NCBI RefSeq assembly: GCF_030936135.1
Contig: NC_082594.1
Location: 125,836,668-125,900,667, forward strand
Direction of reading: 5' to 3'
DNA from: Gavia stellata
Taxonomy: Eukaryota; Chordata; Aves; Gaviiformes; Gaviidae
DNA length: 64,000 nt
Shown here: piece after piece, positions 1 through 12,881 of the stretch
How positions within the stretch are numbered: the first letter of the stretch is position 1
How the letters are laid out: each line of letters opens with the position of its first letter
Translations under genes and position numbers: made by a program
The notes under the pieces: generated by a model
Databases searched by the model: none
What the model saw: the letters and a program-made list of their open reading frames with translations, nothing else
Told to the model about the DNA's origin: nothing

Positions 1-245
1 TCTGGACACGCTCCAGCACCTCAATGTCCTTCTTGTAGTGAGGGGCCCAAAACTGAACGCACTATTCGAGGTGCGGCCTCACCAGCGCCGAGTACAGGGG
101 CTCCATCACCTCCCTACTCCTGCTGGCCACACTGTTTCTGATACAGGGCAGGATGCCGTTGGCCTTCTTGGCCACCTGGGCACACTGCTGGCTCACATTC
201 AGCCGGCTGTCAACCAACACCCCCAGGTCCTTTTCAGGTACAGGC
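1..245 (-). mobile_element. CR1 LINE fragment, 5'-truncated, continuing off the window
   Basis: The reverse complement reads as the 3' part of the CR1 reverse-transcriptase frame, the same segment as in the longer CR1 copy at 41.6-42.3 kb: the stretch on pre-existing dominance of rival bands is replaced here by the usual wording of CR1, namely the run around 'cctcaccagcgccgagtac' that matches 'cctcaccagggcagagtag' there. Homology stops near 245, which is the 5' truncation. The element's 3' end lies before base 1. The frame is broken, so it is a dead copy. Confidence 0.85.
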
Positions 246-790
246 CATCCCTTCTAGAAACACAAGATGGGGAAAGCTTTCCAAGGCAGCCAAGTGTGGG
301 CATGCCAGGGTGGGGAGTTCACAGCATTTCTTCCTTTAAGGCTTCAATTTGGTAATCCAGTTGATGTAAATAGAAAGGTCCTCCTGCGTGGCAAACCTGC
401 GCCTGCTTTCCCTCACAGTCACTCTCAGCGAGACTGATGCTTCCTGACCAGGGTTACCCTGCACCCGTGAGTAAGTAATTTTCTCCCTCACTGGACTAGT
501 CTGCACTGGAACTATTAGAGTGGTAATTCTGAACTGTTCAATTAAGGTTCCTTAGCGCAAGACCCAAGACACTTGCACAGAGTTCTGCAAACCCACACAA
601 ACCAGTCCACAACTATCACCTTTAAAGACTCTGTTCTTTTTGCATGGTTTGTCCTGTATTTCCCCCTCCCCTCCTTGTAACAAAAATGCTCAGAACAACC
701 TGCATCAGTCAACTGCAGCAGCAGCAGATTAGCAAGGTATCAAAATACAAAAACAAGGTATCAAAATACAAAACCAAACACCAGCCACAC
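246..790. other. Sequence downstream of SLC19A2, no gene seen
   Basis: This stretch lies between the CR1 fragment and the likely SLC19A2 cleavage site. No coding frame is convincing. A 21-base unit (aggtatcaaaatacaaaaac) occurs twice in tandem at about 735-776. Confidence 0.5.
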
Positions 791-794
791 AAGA

Positions 795-3193
795 TATCTT
801 GGAGTATTTTTATTTAACAAAAATAGCTATTCAATTAGAAACCAACAGTATCAACATGTTTACAGGATTTCACAGGCATCAGTAACGCTGCATACAGCTC
901 CAGTCAGGCTCGATAGTCACCTCATCACCACAGCAACAGCACAGCTTAAGAACCTGAACAAACATCTGGGTGCGGCTTCCATACATTAACAGGCCTGAAT
1001 ATGTACGTACGCAGCGTAGCGTGCCTCTCCATTGCAGTTGCCATATTTTCATTACTTTGGTAGAAAAAAAAAATCATTGTTATTGCTGTAATTCGTTAGT
1101 TAATTTTTGACTTGCTTTTAAATAAGTGGGTTGTTCCTCATCAGAGATTTGTTCTCTGTATGAAAAAGTGTGATTAAAATTGAGCTGCTTCTTTCGGTCA
1201 CTTGACACGAGTGCTGTACACCCAACTCCTTGTGCCTTGCTGGAACTGCCATCAGGCCAAGGAACCCAAAGGACAAGACGTGCACTTACTATCCCTTTTC
1301 CAGGACAGCTTGTCAGCTAGCATTTCATGGCCTCAGATTTTACTTGTTTTTTAAAAAACAACAGTAAAGAAAGGAATATATACATGGGTGGCTTCAAGTT
1401 TCCATTTCAGGATAAGGCAGTTAAGTTTACATGTGTAAATGCCAGTACGGCTGAGCCCCTACGTTTAGGGGGATGTTTTAGGAGGCAGGCTGCAAACACA
1501 GAGAAGCTTTGGGGAGTGGGTGCTGCCCTTGAAGGGCTCCCCAGAGCCCAGGCAGCATATCCCAAACACATTAATCATTCACCTTGCGTGGTAAAGGCTG
1601 AGGCTCACAGACGTGATGAGAAAGGCTGTACCTGTCCCAGCCAGGGGAGAGAAGCCTTCCCAAACCCGATGCTGTGAAGTCTCCGTGGCACTAAAAGCAA
1701 GCAGTGAACCAAAGCTGCTTCTTCAGGCTCTGACTGGAAGAACCTCTAACCAGCGCACAGAGAGAAGGCATGGAGGGAAGCATGCTGCGTTGCATCTTCT
1801 CCCTTGCCAGTTCTCCTGTACACTTAAACTCACCATGACCTGCACAGCAACAGGGACAGCCCATGTCCACACTATACTACAGATAATCTGTTGCTGTGCC
1901 GGTCATGGTGCCCGAGTATCCAGGTGCCCAAGCCCAGGACATCTCTGTGCAACTCCTTCCCAGTCCTCAAGCAATTTGGAAAAAAATAAATTATTTTTAA
2001 AAACCAGGTATGAGGCAAGTCCCAAATTGCTTAGACTGGACAAAATAATATAAAAGAACAGCCCACTCCAAACATTCATTGTCCTGCTTAGGTGGAAAGA
2101 AGAGGTAGAACTAGTGGGCAGAGACCAACCAGAAACACAAAGGCGTTTTAAAAGGGGAAGAACTGACAGACCAGAAATCAGCATTTTTCAAAGCCTCAGG
2201 CGTTCATCCTGCTAACTACCACAACTCAAGGTGTCCATTTAGTCACTGCAGTCAGGAGTTTTTAAGGTTACAGAGAATAGCTTAAAATCCTGCAAGTCAC
2301 CTTCCTTCTCAGTGCTATACTAACATCCACCATCCCACTGAAATAGCCCAGCCCCAGGGTTGTGAGGCAGTGACTCCTGTAATCACAGGAATCTGCAGTC
2401 CTAAAGGACAAAGGCAAGGATGTCCAAGGGTCCCTCAGATTAGCATTTTGTCTACTTAAACCCTCTCTAAGCTTCCCCTCCAGCTTTACAGACCCTTGGG
2501 CACAAGCAATGCTGCCGATAGCCAATTCGCCAGCGCCACAAGTTGCCCCAGGCCACAGTTCAAGTTTTTTTTTGGAAAGCACCATGATCAGCTCTGGTAA
2601 AACTCCGGCAGCAGGGGTGACAGACAGGGACAGCAGAAACAGTACAAGCAACTCAAGGAAGCATGCGAGTATGCAGAAACGTAAGCGTACTAGTCCTCAA
2701 AACAGAGCACCCAGCATCACGGGGCAGGCCCAGCGAGAGCCACGCGGCAGAGCACAGGGCTAAGACCACCTCCTGTCCCACGGCTGGGGCTCTCCACGGA
2801 GAGGTCTGTTAGTGTGCTCTCACTTCTGCCCTGCAACAGCACCTCAGTAAGGAAGAGTAGCAGTTGACTAGACAATCATGAAGCTGCTTTTGAAAAGGCA
2901 GCCTCCAGATGCACAGCCTTAGACTAAAACCTCCCAAGGCTTTAATTCTTTGAGAAAAACTTACTGTTCTTTGCTGCACATCCCATATATGCAACAGAAG
3001 AACAAAAGACATTTTAGAAAAGATATTTGTTTTTACTTACATAAGAGCTGATACATTTACCTTCTAAAGTGTGCTACTAATGTAGTATAAATATGGATCA
3101 AATACCGTTAAGGTGACTGCCTTGGAAAAAGGCAGAGATAAAAACCAGACCTATATCTTCATACGTAGCCACCGAGAGTTTTCACTTGGTGCA
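795..3193 (-). other. SLC19A2: Probable 3' UTR of SLC19A2
   Basis: The non-coding stretch between the SLC19A2 stop and the AATAAA at 809-814 is about 2.4 kb and has no recognised repeat or conserved frame. A long 3' UTR is normal for this gene in mammals. The far end is inferred only from the poly(A) signal. Confidence 0.45.
809..814 (-). terminator. Candidate poly(A) signal of SLC19A2
   Basis: AATAAA reads on the minus strand about 2.4 kb after the SLC19A2 stop codon. Cleavage would fall near 785-795. It is the clearest canonical signal downstream of the stop. An ATTAAA near 2941-2946 could give a much shorter 3' UTR. No transcript evidence is available to choose between them. Confidence 0.45.
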
Positions 3194-3319
3194 CTACTGG
3201 CTTTCAGGAGATCTGCTTTGCATCTGTTCTTGTCTTCTGTAAGCTCTTGTAATACTGTATATGCCACTGCCCAAGAACACCAGCGAGATGGCCGCAAAGT
3301 AAGAGGCATAAATCAGGAA
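3194..3319 (-). CDS. SLC19A2: SLC19A2 exon 6 (last membrane segment, C-terminal tail and stop)
   Basis: The acceptor ctgcag precedes [15 protein letters not shown]. The tail ends in SPESQ and the stop is at 3194-3196. The exon begins in phase 0. Confidence 0.92.
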   Translation of the reverse strand, partial: FLIYASYFAAISLVFLGSGIYSITRAYRRQEQMQSRSPESQ

Positions 3320-6300
3320 CTGCAGGGAAGAGGAAAGAAAAAAAAAAAAGTGGTTAATACCTGAGCTCCCTTCCTCTTCTGAAATACCAGGAATCAGTGA
3401 ATATTTCTCTGTCAGCAAATCCTTGACCCAGAAACAGGTAGCTGAGAAGCTTTACAGCTTGGTTTACCTTCCTCCCTCCCATCAGTAAAGCCAAGAGAGT
3501 CTATCATACCTGAGTGAAGATGTCCAACCCAAGCCCACTGGCATCCACAACAATCAAAGTGAGCAGAGTCTGAAGTGCTAAGGCAATGAAAGTATTGACC
3601 CCAAACACCAGGGCGTACCGCTCCACGCTGAGATTTGTAGCTATCTGGAACCTGGAAAGAAAGGGATGACCAGAAATATAAGGACAGGCAAAAAGTGGGG
3701 AAATGCAAGAATAGGAGGAACATCTCTGGACAAGACGACTCTGCGACATGAAGAGTTACATAGGCTGGCCCAGTATTTTCCACAGCTAAACTACCTCACA
3801 CTGACAGCGTACTTCTCTAAATAGGATCATGACAAAAGCTAGCATAGAAGCTAGAAGAGACCCATAGAGACATCTAAAAGACTAAAAAACCACCTTTGGG
3901 AGCTCTGTGGGTTTCAGTCTCACCGAAGCAGCGCTCCTGTCCGACACAGCTAAAGGATCTTGTCACCCAGAGAAGATAGAACACACTCTGATCCCAGAGA
4001 GCTGTTGGCAGTCTCAAAGCATCAGCCTACTGCAGCGTGGTCCGTAGCCTCCTGCATCCTTCTGGTCAGAACTCCTTTTGCAGTTACCAGTTTCAACATC
4101 TCCCCTCATATTGGGCTTGAGCAATCATGTATGTGTGGTTTAACAACAGCTGCGTTTTCCTCCCCAAAGTGACAAATAATATTGAAGAAGTTCTCCTCCT
4201 TACAAGTTAGGGAAAGTTGACCCTACAACATAGGCAAAGGATTGTCCTCGCTTTATCTGCTAACACTTCACTCCAGCCATGTTTATGAAAAACATTCCCT
4301 TGGCAAGCAGCACTATCTAATATTTAGAAATAGTCACTTTAGTGTCATAAGACTTTTAAGCTTGGGCAGGCTGCCAGCCAAATATATCTCTGTGCCTCAG
4401 TTTCCAACCTGAATCATAACAAAAACCCTTGCAACAGATTTCCAGATTCCTGGTAGGCAAGACTCTAGCTACACGGAAAATATGCCAGCTTTCACACCAG
4501 CTGTAACCTTGAGAGGAATTGACATTAAAAAGATACTCACGTTGCTATCGTGATTAGCAGCATGTAGATAATTCTGAAGACAACATATGATGCATAGCAC
4601 ACCCAGATGTTACGAACAGTGTCCATGATATATACGGCAGCAGCAATAAGAAAGGAGAACAGGGCAAGTGCCACTTCACCCCACATTGCCCAGGATGTTT
4701 TTATGTGTCCCACAACAAACACTGCAACAGCTCCTGTGAGGGGAAGGAAAGCATAACTATTAGTAATTGCAATTGGAGCAATTTGGAGATGGAGCAATTT
4801 GGAGACGGTGTATTAGGAGCTGTAGAGCCCCTAATAGCCAAACATGATTGAACTAGAGGACACTAATGTGCACACCTTAGCAGCTCTCCTTCCTGAACTC
4901 TCCCTCACGTGGAAACCTGCTGTAAATTCCCATTCACTTTTACAGCAACGAAGAAAAAAAACGAAAAAAGGTCAATACTGACTGCCTCTGAAGTCTCCCT
5001 GGCTTCAGAAGCACCACAGCCCCAGGACTCAGACCACTGCCACTCAGCCCTCCGCCCCTGACTGCAGCAGTGCTGTCAATGGGGCTACAGAGAAATGCAA
5101 ACCCTCGTTCTCAAAAGCACTCAACTAATCATCTTGTGGTGCCCTGGGGGGGGGTAGGTGGGAGGAAGACACTACCCACTTTGACACACAGCTATTAGAG
5201 CTCTCTCCCAGGAGGCAGAAAAAACTACATTTACTGTCATCTTCACACTGGGCTGTAAGAGTAAGAGCAGGGGTCCAAATCCACATCTCTTGGGATGCAG
5301 CCTAATCGCAAGCTACAATCACACACTATTGATTGTGCAAGAACAATCCTTTACAACCAGAACAGGCTTGTAACTCCTGCTAGATTTTACGAAGAGGGGA
5401 TGGGGAGAGAAGACAGATCACAAGCTGGAAAGCATGTGGTATTTCATACAACTCAGCAAGCAGACAAGGTGTTTCATGTACTATCACAGTCCTAAGTACT
5501 GAGAAGCCCAAATACATATTACATTACAAGAAAATTCCCATTTCAAGTAGGCCTTGTTCTGCAAACAAGCCAAACAGCAACCAACAGCATAACAACACTG
5601 CTGTCCACAGCAAACTAGACAAACAGCATACTGACAAAGGGAGGTTTACTGGAGATCTCTGAAAAACAGGATTGTATTTGGCATTTGACCACTGTACAGA
5701 AGTGCTACAGTGCAGCATCTAAGCTCTTTGTAGCCCTCAGCTGACCTGCTATCTTAGAAATCCTTCAAGCACATGAAGGCTCCTTATGTACCATCAGTGT
5801 GCACAAGCCTGCAACCCTGTCAGACCTCACATCAGTCTTGCAGACTAGTGAAGAAAGTAGCTATGCCACGGGAAAGGAATTTATTTCCTCCCTCTAAACA
5901 ATTTTTTCCAGTGCCTGTTGTGACATTACCCGACTGACATTTTGCTCTTTGAAAGTCTGGCTACCCCAGTAGGAAAACCTTGATACGTAAAAAGAAGCTA
6001 AGTCCTAGAGCCTTCTTTCTACCATCTCAGCAATTCTGAAGTTTGGGAACAAGACGTTCAACATCTCACTCTCTGGGAATCTTGTGACAACTCACAGAGT
6101 TGCACTCCCCCTATGTCTCAAGGTTATATCAGCCCGACACTTAATTATGAAAACATATCCAGTCTATGTCCTGCAATTAGACACCTACAGCCGATTCAGT
6201 GGTCTCACATCCCAAGCTGATAAAGGACTGCCACATTCCCAAGAAGATGCAGGGATGCAGCTAAACAGTCAGTTGACTCCACTAGAAAGAATACTCTTTG

Positions 6301-9300
6301 TCTTGCCTGGGACAGGAAGCTGACAGCCACATGAGCCACCAAGCTCAACTCAAACCCTTCTGCAGAGCAGCACAGGTACATGAAGGTTGCCCAACATTGC
6401 TCATAACCAAACACAGAATGACTAAGAGCCACCAAAATGGCAGATCAGATCTGGGATGCACCAGGAAAGGTATTTCTAGTCAAAGGAGAAAAGCGCAGAG
6501 TGTTATTGTTGTTCTACAAGTCTGAGGCCTCACTGAATAAAGCTGAGCGCAGCTCTGGTCGTCCACCTTCAAAAAGAACGCGGCTCAAACTAGGCCTGGT
6601 GCAAAGAGGGACTAGTAAGATGACAAAGTGAGTGAAGAGCTTAACTTTACCAAAGAACAACTAGAAAAGTTCGGCTCTTTGGCTCCAAGCAAAGAACAGG
6701 TATCTACAGATAGGCCAGAATGAGACAATTTTGTGCTAAAATACAACCTTGGCATGAAGTCAGAGGTAAATAAACTGCTCATTAATAAATTCAAACTGGA
6801 AATCAGAAGAAGTTAGAGCATTTGCACTAGTGCCTAGGAAGTCAAGTCACTAGATGCTCATCCTTACCAGGTCCCTTCACTTCAAGATTTTAGTTGAGAT
6901 TATTACTTCACTAAACTTCACTTGTTCCAAGCGACAAATCTGTGTCAACTGGAAGGATTTTTTTGTTCAGGGATGGAGGCTAATTTACTTTCAGAAAACA
7001 TGTAAAATCATTCAACCACTTATAAAAATTATACTAGAGGGAAAAAAAAAATAAAGATGGGAAACTAAAAACTTCAAGTTTGCGTGAGTTTAGTGCCAAC
7101 CACCTGTTCTTCCAACAGGTCCATTGTTTACAGGACTTTAAAAAAAGGACCTTGATATCAAAGATGTTCATAATAAGGTTTGAAGAATCGCCTTTTTTTA
7201 AATCTGCCCACATTTCGCCACGCTATGGGTCTTCTTTCCCTTGACACCAAATTTCTCCTTCCTGGGATCAAGGCAGGGTGGTAGAGGAAGCCAAATCAAA
7301 CAAGAAAGAGCCACAGCATCATGCTAGAGGGGAGGAACAGTGTATGACTTCATACTTTTAAAGTGCAGGTGTAGCACACCAAAGACTATTTAATAGCCAA
7401 AGCCTTCAGAATCAAGTTGCCAGCAGTTTCAAACCCAACTAACAATGGGTGTAGACCACCTTTTAGAACTATAAACCACCCACAGCTTCCCACTGAACTC
7501 CAAGAGAGGGCTAAGCATGCCCAAGAAAGTACTAAGCCCTCCTTGTTTGTGTACCTTGGTTTCTTTTGCCCCCAAATTGGTGATGTCCACAGCAGATGGT
7601 GGAACAATGAGTCCATCAAAGAAAAAACAACGTACTGCAGCAACACCTAGAGAGCCTCTGCAAGGGTATGTTAGCTATATTAAAAAGGTATTGTCCTAGT
7701 TCTGGTAATGAAACAGAATTAAACAACTTAATAAACAAATGTTTGCATTGACTGACCTACCTGGCCCTTTCAAGTCAAGCAACTTCTTTCATCTTAATAG
7801 CTTTTCTGCTTAACAGTGCTGAAATGACTACATGGTGGCTCACTGCGTGCTGCATGTGTACAGGAAACCTTCATATGTTCCCTACGCTGCCAGAGGAAAA
7901 AAACAAAAAAGCAATAAACCCATAGGACTCTTCACTTGACTTTGAGTGGTTAAAACAAGCATAACGCCACTGCCATAGTGGCAGCCGAGAAGACACGGTC
8001 AGCGGCATGCCTGGAGCCTTCTGCCAAATATTTCAGAATGAAGATTGACTTGGGAGGCTCCTTTAAACACCTACACACTGGATTACAAGAATCAGGGCTG
8101 CATACACCAACAAACTCAACACCGAGTACCGTACCTGTGCACGTCACTGAAGACTCACCCTGAACGCCGGGCTTGCCTCTCCTGCACGCGTGGGGGAACA
8201 CAAGACACTTCCAAACCACGCGCTGGTGACCTTGAGGGACACAAAGCATTTCTCGCAGCAGAGCGGGAGCTACGTCAGCAGCTTACCTAGCAGAGTCGAG
8301 GCCGCCTCCACGGCGCCGTTGTAGATGTCCGTGCTGTGAGAAGGCAGTACCATCTCCCACAGGCCCTGAACATAGTTGATGACCTGGAAGTAGCCGCAGG
8401 TGGACAGTGCCCACCACACAGACCAGCAGAGCATGGTCTGGGAGGAGTAGCACTGCAGGAAGTCCTGCCAGAGATCTCTGAGCACCTTCACAAAGTCTAC
8501 TTTCTGCTCCTGCATAGATTGGAGAAGGAAGGGGAGAGAAAAGTTAGTTTTTGTTTACAAGCACTTCACACTGCTCCACAAACTTGCCCCTTTCAAGAGG
8601 TCTGATCGCTGGTGAGTGACAATACCACTCTTGGACACAAACCCCCACAGAGTAACGAATAAAAAGCTTTCCCGTGCCACAATCCCAGCAGCTGGTCTCT
8701 GCCCTAACCAGGGCTGTCCCCTTACGCGCAGAGGAAGGGTTCAGTCCCAAGCACCCCTCAGTCTCCGGTTCTCTCACGCAGCGAGCAGAAACTGCTAGTT
8801 GTTAGAAGTACCACGCGGGCAACAGAAGGGTCCCACGCGGGCAACAGAAGGGTCCCACGCGGGCAACGACACAGGAGAACAGGACACGATATCCACTTCG
8901 ACGAGACAGGATCAGAAACCAGCCATTCAAATCATAAAGGCAAAAGCATCATTGACACTTTTCATAAGTCCTGATCCAAATTCAGTCAGATTTAGTAGCA
9001 AGGAAAACCATGAAAGCCACCAGATGAGTATTTTTTCCCCAGAAATAAGTCAATTTGCTTCTTTGAATGTTTATAATCCCTGAATGTTACTACCAAAGAA
9101 ATCTCACCACGCTGCTCTCTACCCCTGTTAATGTTTGCCAAAATTTTGAAGGTGAGAGGTGTTGCCTGGGGATCTGAAGAGGTATGGAAGCTCCTTCCAC
9201 CAGACACTGCTATTGCAAATGGCAATGCTCTGACAAATGCCATGAGATTAAAGAAAACGAAGCTTTCCCCTCCAAATCTTTCTAGAAAGAGCACAAAAGG

Positions 9301-12300
9301 GGACAGACCCACGAAGTGGTTTGAAAAAACTTTCAAAATAGATCAGTTCCAGCAACAGGGGATGACGACAAATTAAAGTCGCCTTTTATTTACAGGCTGT
9401 TACAATCCTGTTCCTAATACTTTGCGCCAACAGCAGCAGAGGAAATGAACGTATCTTTACTTTGTAGACAGAGCTGCTGATTATGTTTGCTGCACACACA
9501 CAGAGTCTTTGTAGACAGGCAAGACCCTTCTTGATTAAGTCAGAGCAGCGATTACTTCACGTGAGACTGGGCAGAGCCCCCAAGGCCCACCCAGCATCTC
9601 CAGCCCCCTCGAGCTGGGGTTCCCTGCAGGGAAACGTACAGCACTGCCAGAGGACTGAGCTATTGTACGTTGTGCCGTCTCAGAGGGGTTTCCAGTCAGC
9701 GGCAGCAACTCTGGGCGCATGGCAATATGCCTTTTCCATGGGGGAATCGTGCAATATGCACCCAGGAAAGACTATTCTCCGTGAGCAATAAAACTCGTTA
9801 AGGTGTTGCTACCAAAACCCCCAAACACCGCAGCCTAACTCTGTCCCAAACTCCCTTTTTTCCACCCCTTGAGGCGTCACCGATTTTTGAGCATCTTTAT
9901 TAAACACCACACAGTCCCGTTGGTGCTTTGCCAACGGCAAGACGCTTGCTCCGCGCATGGACGCCGATCCTCCAAAGCCCAACGGGAAAACTTGGGAAGA
10001 GGTCAGCTTGCAGCAATGCGACTTTAGCAACCTAACTCCCACACAGAAGGTTTCACGCAAAGCTCAAGTTCAGGCGCAGGAAAAACACAGAAGGGAACTG
10101 TCACATACATTGCAAAAACTGATTTTGGCACGTTCAACCCAAGCACGTGCCCGATAAGCCAGAACAGCTCATCCGCCCTCCCAGCACCCGGCAATGCTTC
10201 CGCAGTCCAATGATTCCTACAGCCATTCATTTATGTTCATGAAATACAGTCGCCGTGACCTCAGTAAGAAGGACTATCATCGCACAGCAATGCTTCTCAG
10301 CTTTTAGCATCTGGTATAACTGAACTCTGGGGAGTTATGCAAGTGTACTTGCTCCTTTTTTAAAGTTTTCACCATTAGTTTGGAACCACCCTTGCTCTCA
10401 CAGGATGGGAGTAAGATAAACAAAAGGGACAGATAAGCGATATTAATACCTTAGTCGTTATTGGCACAGAATTTGTCTGAACAAATACCCTTCAGCATGC
10501 AAGTATACCGTAGTTAAAAATACTTTTGCTCACACAAGACTGTGCTGGATGGGGCAGGATTAAGTCCCTGGAATGTTAATACCTTTAATTCCCAGCTGCA
10601 GCTGGAAGAAGCTGAAAATGGCCCCGGATGGTGCCTCCCCCAACCCAGCTAAGCGGGGTTTACTTGGTAAGTGAAATACCCATTAGCTGACTAAACCACC
10701 AGCCACGCTTACCTTCTGGCTTGTTCTCAGAACGAGCGCAACCGCCTCCTGAGCAAGGAGCAAGGCTGACCTCTCCCGAGGGCCTCGAACCCCCCTGCCG
10801 CGACAGGCTCTCCGTACGCGTGCGTTACCTGCGGCAGCGTGGCAGAGACCGGCACAGCAGGCAACCGCGCACACGCGTCGGGTCTCACACTGGTGGCTGC
10901 CCGCTCGTCACCCCGTGGGACCCAACACGGCCCGCCACCGACCAAGGGCGCCCGCACGCTTGTTTCATACAAGTGACTTTGTTAGAGGTTACGTAGCCCA
11001 CAAAAGCCGCAAGTCGGGGCACTACCTTGGCGCTCTCGGGGGCTGCATTAAGCTGTTATTACGCAAAGGTGTTTCCTGCAATTTATCCGTGTTCTGTCCG
11101 TCTATAACTAATCAATATCAGCCTGTAAGTGCTCTCAAGGGCTACTGCAGTTTCCTTCCAGGATCATAAGATAAAACTCAATTACCACACGGCTTATTAC
11201 TGCACAGCAGTTGAAGTAACAAGTGTTTTTAAAACACGAGTGCAGGAAGAATTGCTTCTTTTCTGCAAGTCACAGGGTGCATCCAGAAGCACACAGCGAA
11301 TTTTAACACATACACAATTTTTAGCGCCCCAGAGATGTCCTTTGTTTTATCCTGTTGAATGGCAATTTGATGCCCGGAGAATCTTAATCATGGCCTTGTG
11401 AGACATGCAGAACAACTTTAGAAAAACTAAGGGGCAGTCTACCATGCTCAATCAGCAAAAGGAAGCCAGGAATAAGTTTTCCCATGCCATAAATAAGGAA
11501 GTGGGATAAGCCAAGCAGGATTCGCTGCTGGATATTACATGTCTACTGCTGCGTATATATATCACATACACATGTATACATACATACATGACAACCGCAT
11601 CAGTATTGCGTCTTCTACTTATGTAAACCCAGGGCATAACTCACCTGTTTCTCTGCTGAACGACCCTCCCCGTTTAAGGGAACTTTTGTCTCGTCCTCCC
11701 AGCCGGGTGCCCTCTGCACGTTGGGATGGTCTTGGACAGCCGATCCGTTTTTACAGTCCATGACCTTCATTTCCCAACTGAGCCACTGACTTGAGGCGTG
11801 GTGAAAGAAAAGGCTTTTCTGTGGCATCGGCAAGAACCACGCTGTGCCAAAGGCAATGGCTATGCTGGTTAAGGAGATAACGTTCAAGCTGAAGAGGGAC
11901 CATCCTGCCACCGACACAAGGACCTGCCCGGACACCGAGCCCACCGTGTAGCCCACCAGGGTGGCACTCCGGCAGTAGCTGGTGACCTTCTGGTAGAGGT
12001 TGACATCGACGACGCTGTAGATGTAGGAGTAATAGGCAATGTCGGTGGCGGTCCCCATCCCGTAGAAGAACTCCAGGAACTGGACAGCCCGCAGCCCCTG
12101 GGCGTACAGCAGCATGAACCAGGTGACGATGAGGCTCAGGCCCTGCAGCAGGACCACAGGCTTGTACCGCAGGTAGTCCGTGGCCAGGAACACCGGGAAC
12201 AGCAGTGCCAGGTAGGAGTAAGTCCACACCGGGTAAATCTCGTTGAACACCTGGGTGGGGGGGGGGAAGAAAGACTGCGGTGAGCACCAGCACCCGCGTA

Positions 12301-12546
12301 CTGGAAGGAAAACAGAACTACAGACAGGCAGGCGGGGGTGCGAGGCGCCCCGGGCCGCAGTACCTGGCTCTCGGAGAGGTTTTTGTGCGGCTCCAGCAGG
12401 TACCGGGTGAGGAAGGGCTCCGAGGGCCGCACGCTGCAGAAGAAGCCGTAGGCGCACAGCAGCCCCGTGGGTAGCGCCCAGCAGCACCCGCCGCCGCTAG
12501 CCCGGGCGGAGCGCCGCACCGGCCGGGCCCCCCGCGGCCCCGGCAT
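3194..12546 (-). CDS. SLC19A2: Thiamine transporter 1 (THTR-1), complete six-exon gene
   Basis: The six exons join in frame to 1473 bases encoding 490 residues; the human protein has 497. THTR-1 is a plasma-membrane, high-affinity thiamine importer of the reduced-folate-carrier family with 12 predicted membrane segments. Family landmarks are plain: GLLCAYGFF in segment 1, [22 protein letters not shown] at the start of exon 2, [27 protein letters not shown] before the central loop, [35 protein letters not shown] and [11 protein letters not shown]. The N-glycosylation site NLS (residues 56-58) matches the position used in mammals. The central cytosolic loop and the C-terminal tail are the divergent parts, as expected. 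I chose the ATG at 12546 because MPGP lines up with the human N terminus; an in-frame ATG 40 codons upstream is possible. F5 follows upstream on the same strand, the order seen in human. Confidence 0.95.
3510..3651 (-). CDS. SLC19A2: SLC19A2 exon 5
   Basis: It encodes [18 protein letters not shown] through GLGLDIFTQ. The acceptor is tttccag and the donor CAG|gtatga. The following 190-base intron is short and plain. Confidence 0.94.
4541..4733 (-). CDS. SLC19A2: SLC19A2 exon 4
   Basis: It encodes [15 protein letters not shown] through YMLLITIAT. The acceptor is cctcacag and the donor AAC|gtgagt. The next intron (3652-4540) holds no recognised element. Just upstream of the exon, near 4772-4806, a 16-base intronic unit is doubled. 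Confidence 0.94.
8287..8509 (-). CDS. SLC19A2: SLC19A2 exon 3
   Basis: It encodes [14 protein letters not shown] through [11 protein letters not shown]. The acceptor is tatgcag and the donor CTAG|gtaagc. The following 3.55-kb intron (4734-8286) shows no repeat or gene that I recognise. Confidence 0.94.
8811..8867. repeat. 22-base minisatellite, about 2.6 copies
   Basis: The unit ccacgcgggcaacagaagggtc repeats without visible error in SLC19A2 intron 2. The perfect copies suggest recent expansion and likely length variation between individuals. Confidence 0.9.
11645..12250 (-). CDS. SLC19A2: SLC19A2 exon 2
   Basis: This is the largest exon, 202 codons. It runs from VFNEIYP through membrane segments 2-6 to the central loop ending in SAEKQ, with donor CAG|gtgagt. 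The following 3.1-kb intron (8510-11644) contains a 22-base minisatellite at 8811-8867. Confidence 0.95.
12364..12546 (-). CDS. SLC19A2: SLC19A2 exon 1, coding part
   Basis: It encodes MPGPRG through NLSESQ, with donor CAG|gtactg and a short 113-base first intron. The ATG at 12546 has G at -3 and C at +4. The same frame is open to another ATG at 12666, which would add 40 residues starting MAFKSS. Confidence 0.85.
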
Positions 12547-12863
12547 GCCGGGCGGGGACGGGACCGGACCGGTGGCGGCCGCGGGCCCGTTCCGGGTCAC
12601 CTCCTGCCGCCGCCTCCCAAAAGGCACCTGCGGCCGCCGACCCGCGGCGCTGCTCTTAAAGGCCATTCGCCGGCGCGCGGGAGGCGAGGCTGCGCGCTGC
12701 CCTCTGATTGGGCGTCACCGCCTTCTCCGGGCAAGGCCGACCAATGGGGAGCGGGGGGCGGGAGGAAGGACTGTGGCGGGAGAGGAGCACGTGTGCGCGG
12801 AGGCGGGGCGGTGCAGGGGCGGGCGCGGCGGGCGCGGGCTGCGGAGGGGGGTCCCACCCCCCG

Positions 12864-12881
12864 CCCCCCCCCCCCCCCCCC
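12864..12881. repeat. Run of 18 C (G on the minus strand)
   Basis: The homopolymer sits upstream of SLC19A2 exon 1 inside the CpG island and is flanked by further C runs. It could fold as a G-rich structure on the minus strand. The exact length may reflect sequencing or assembly error. Confidence 0.85.
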
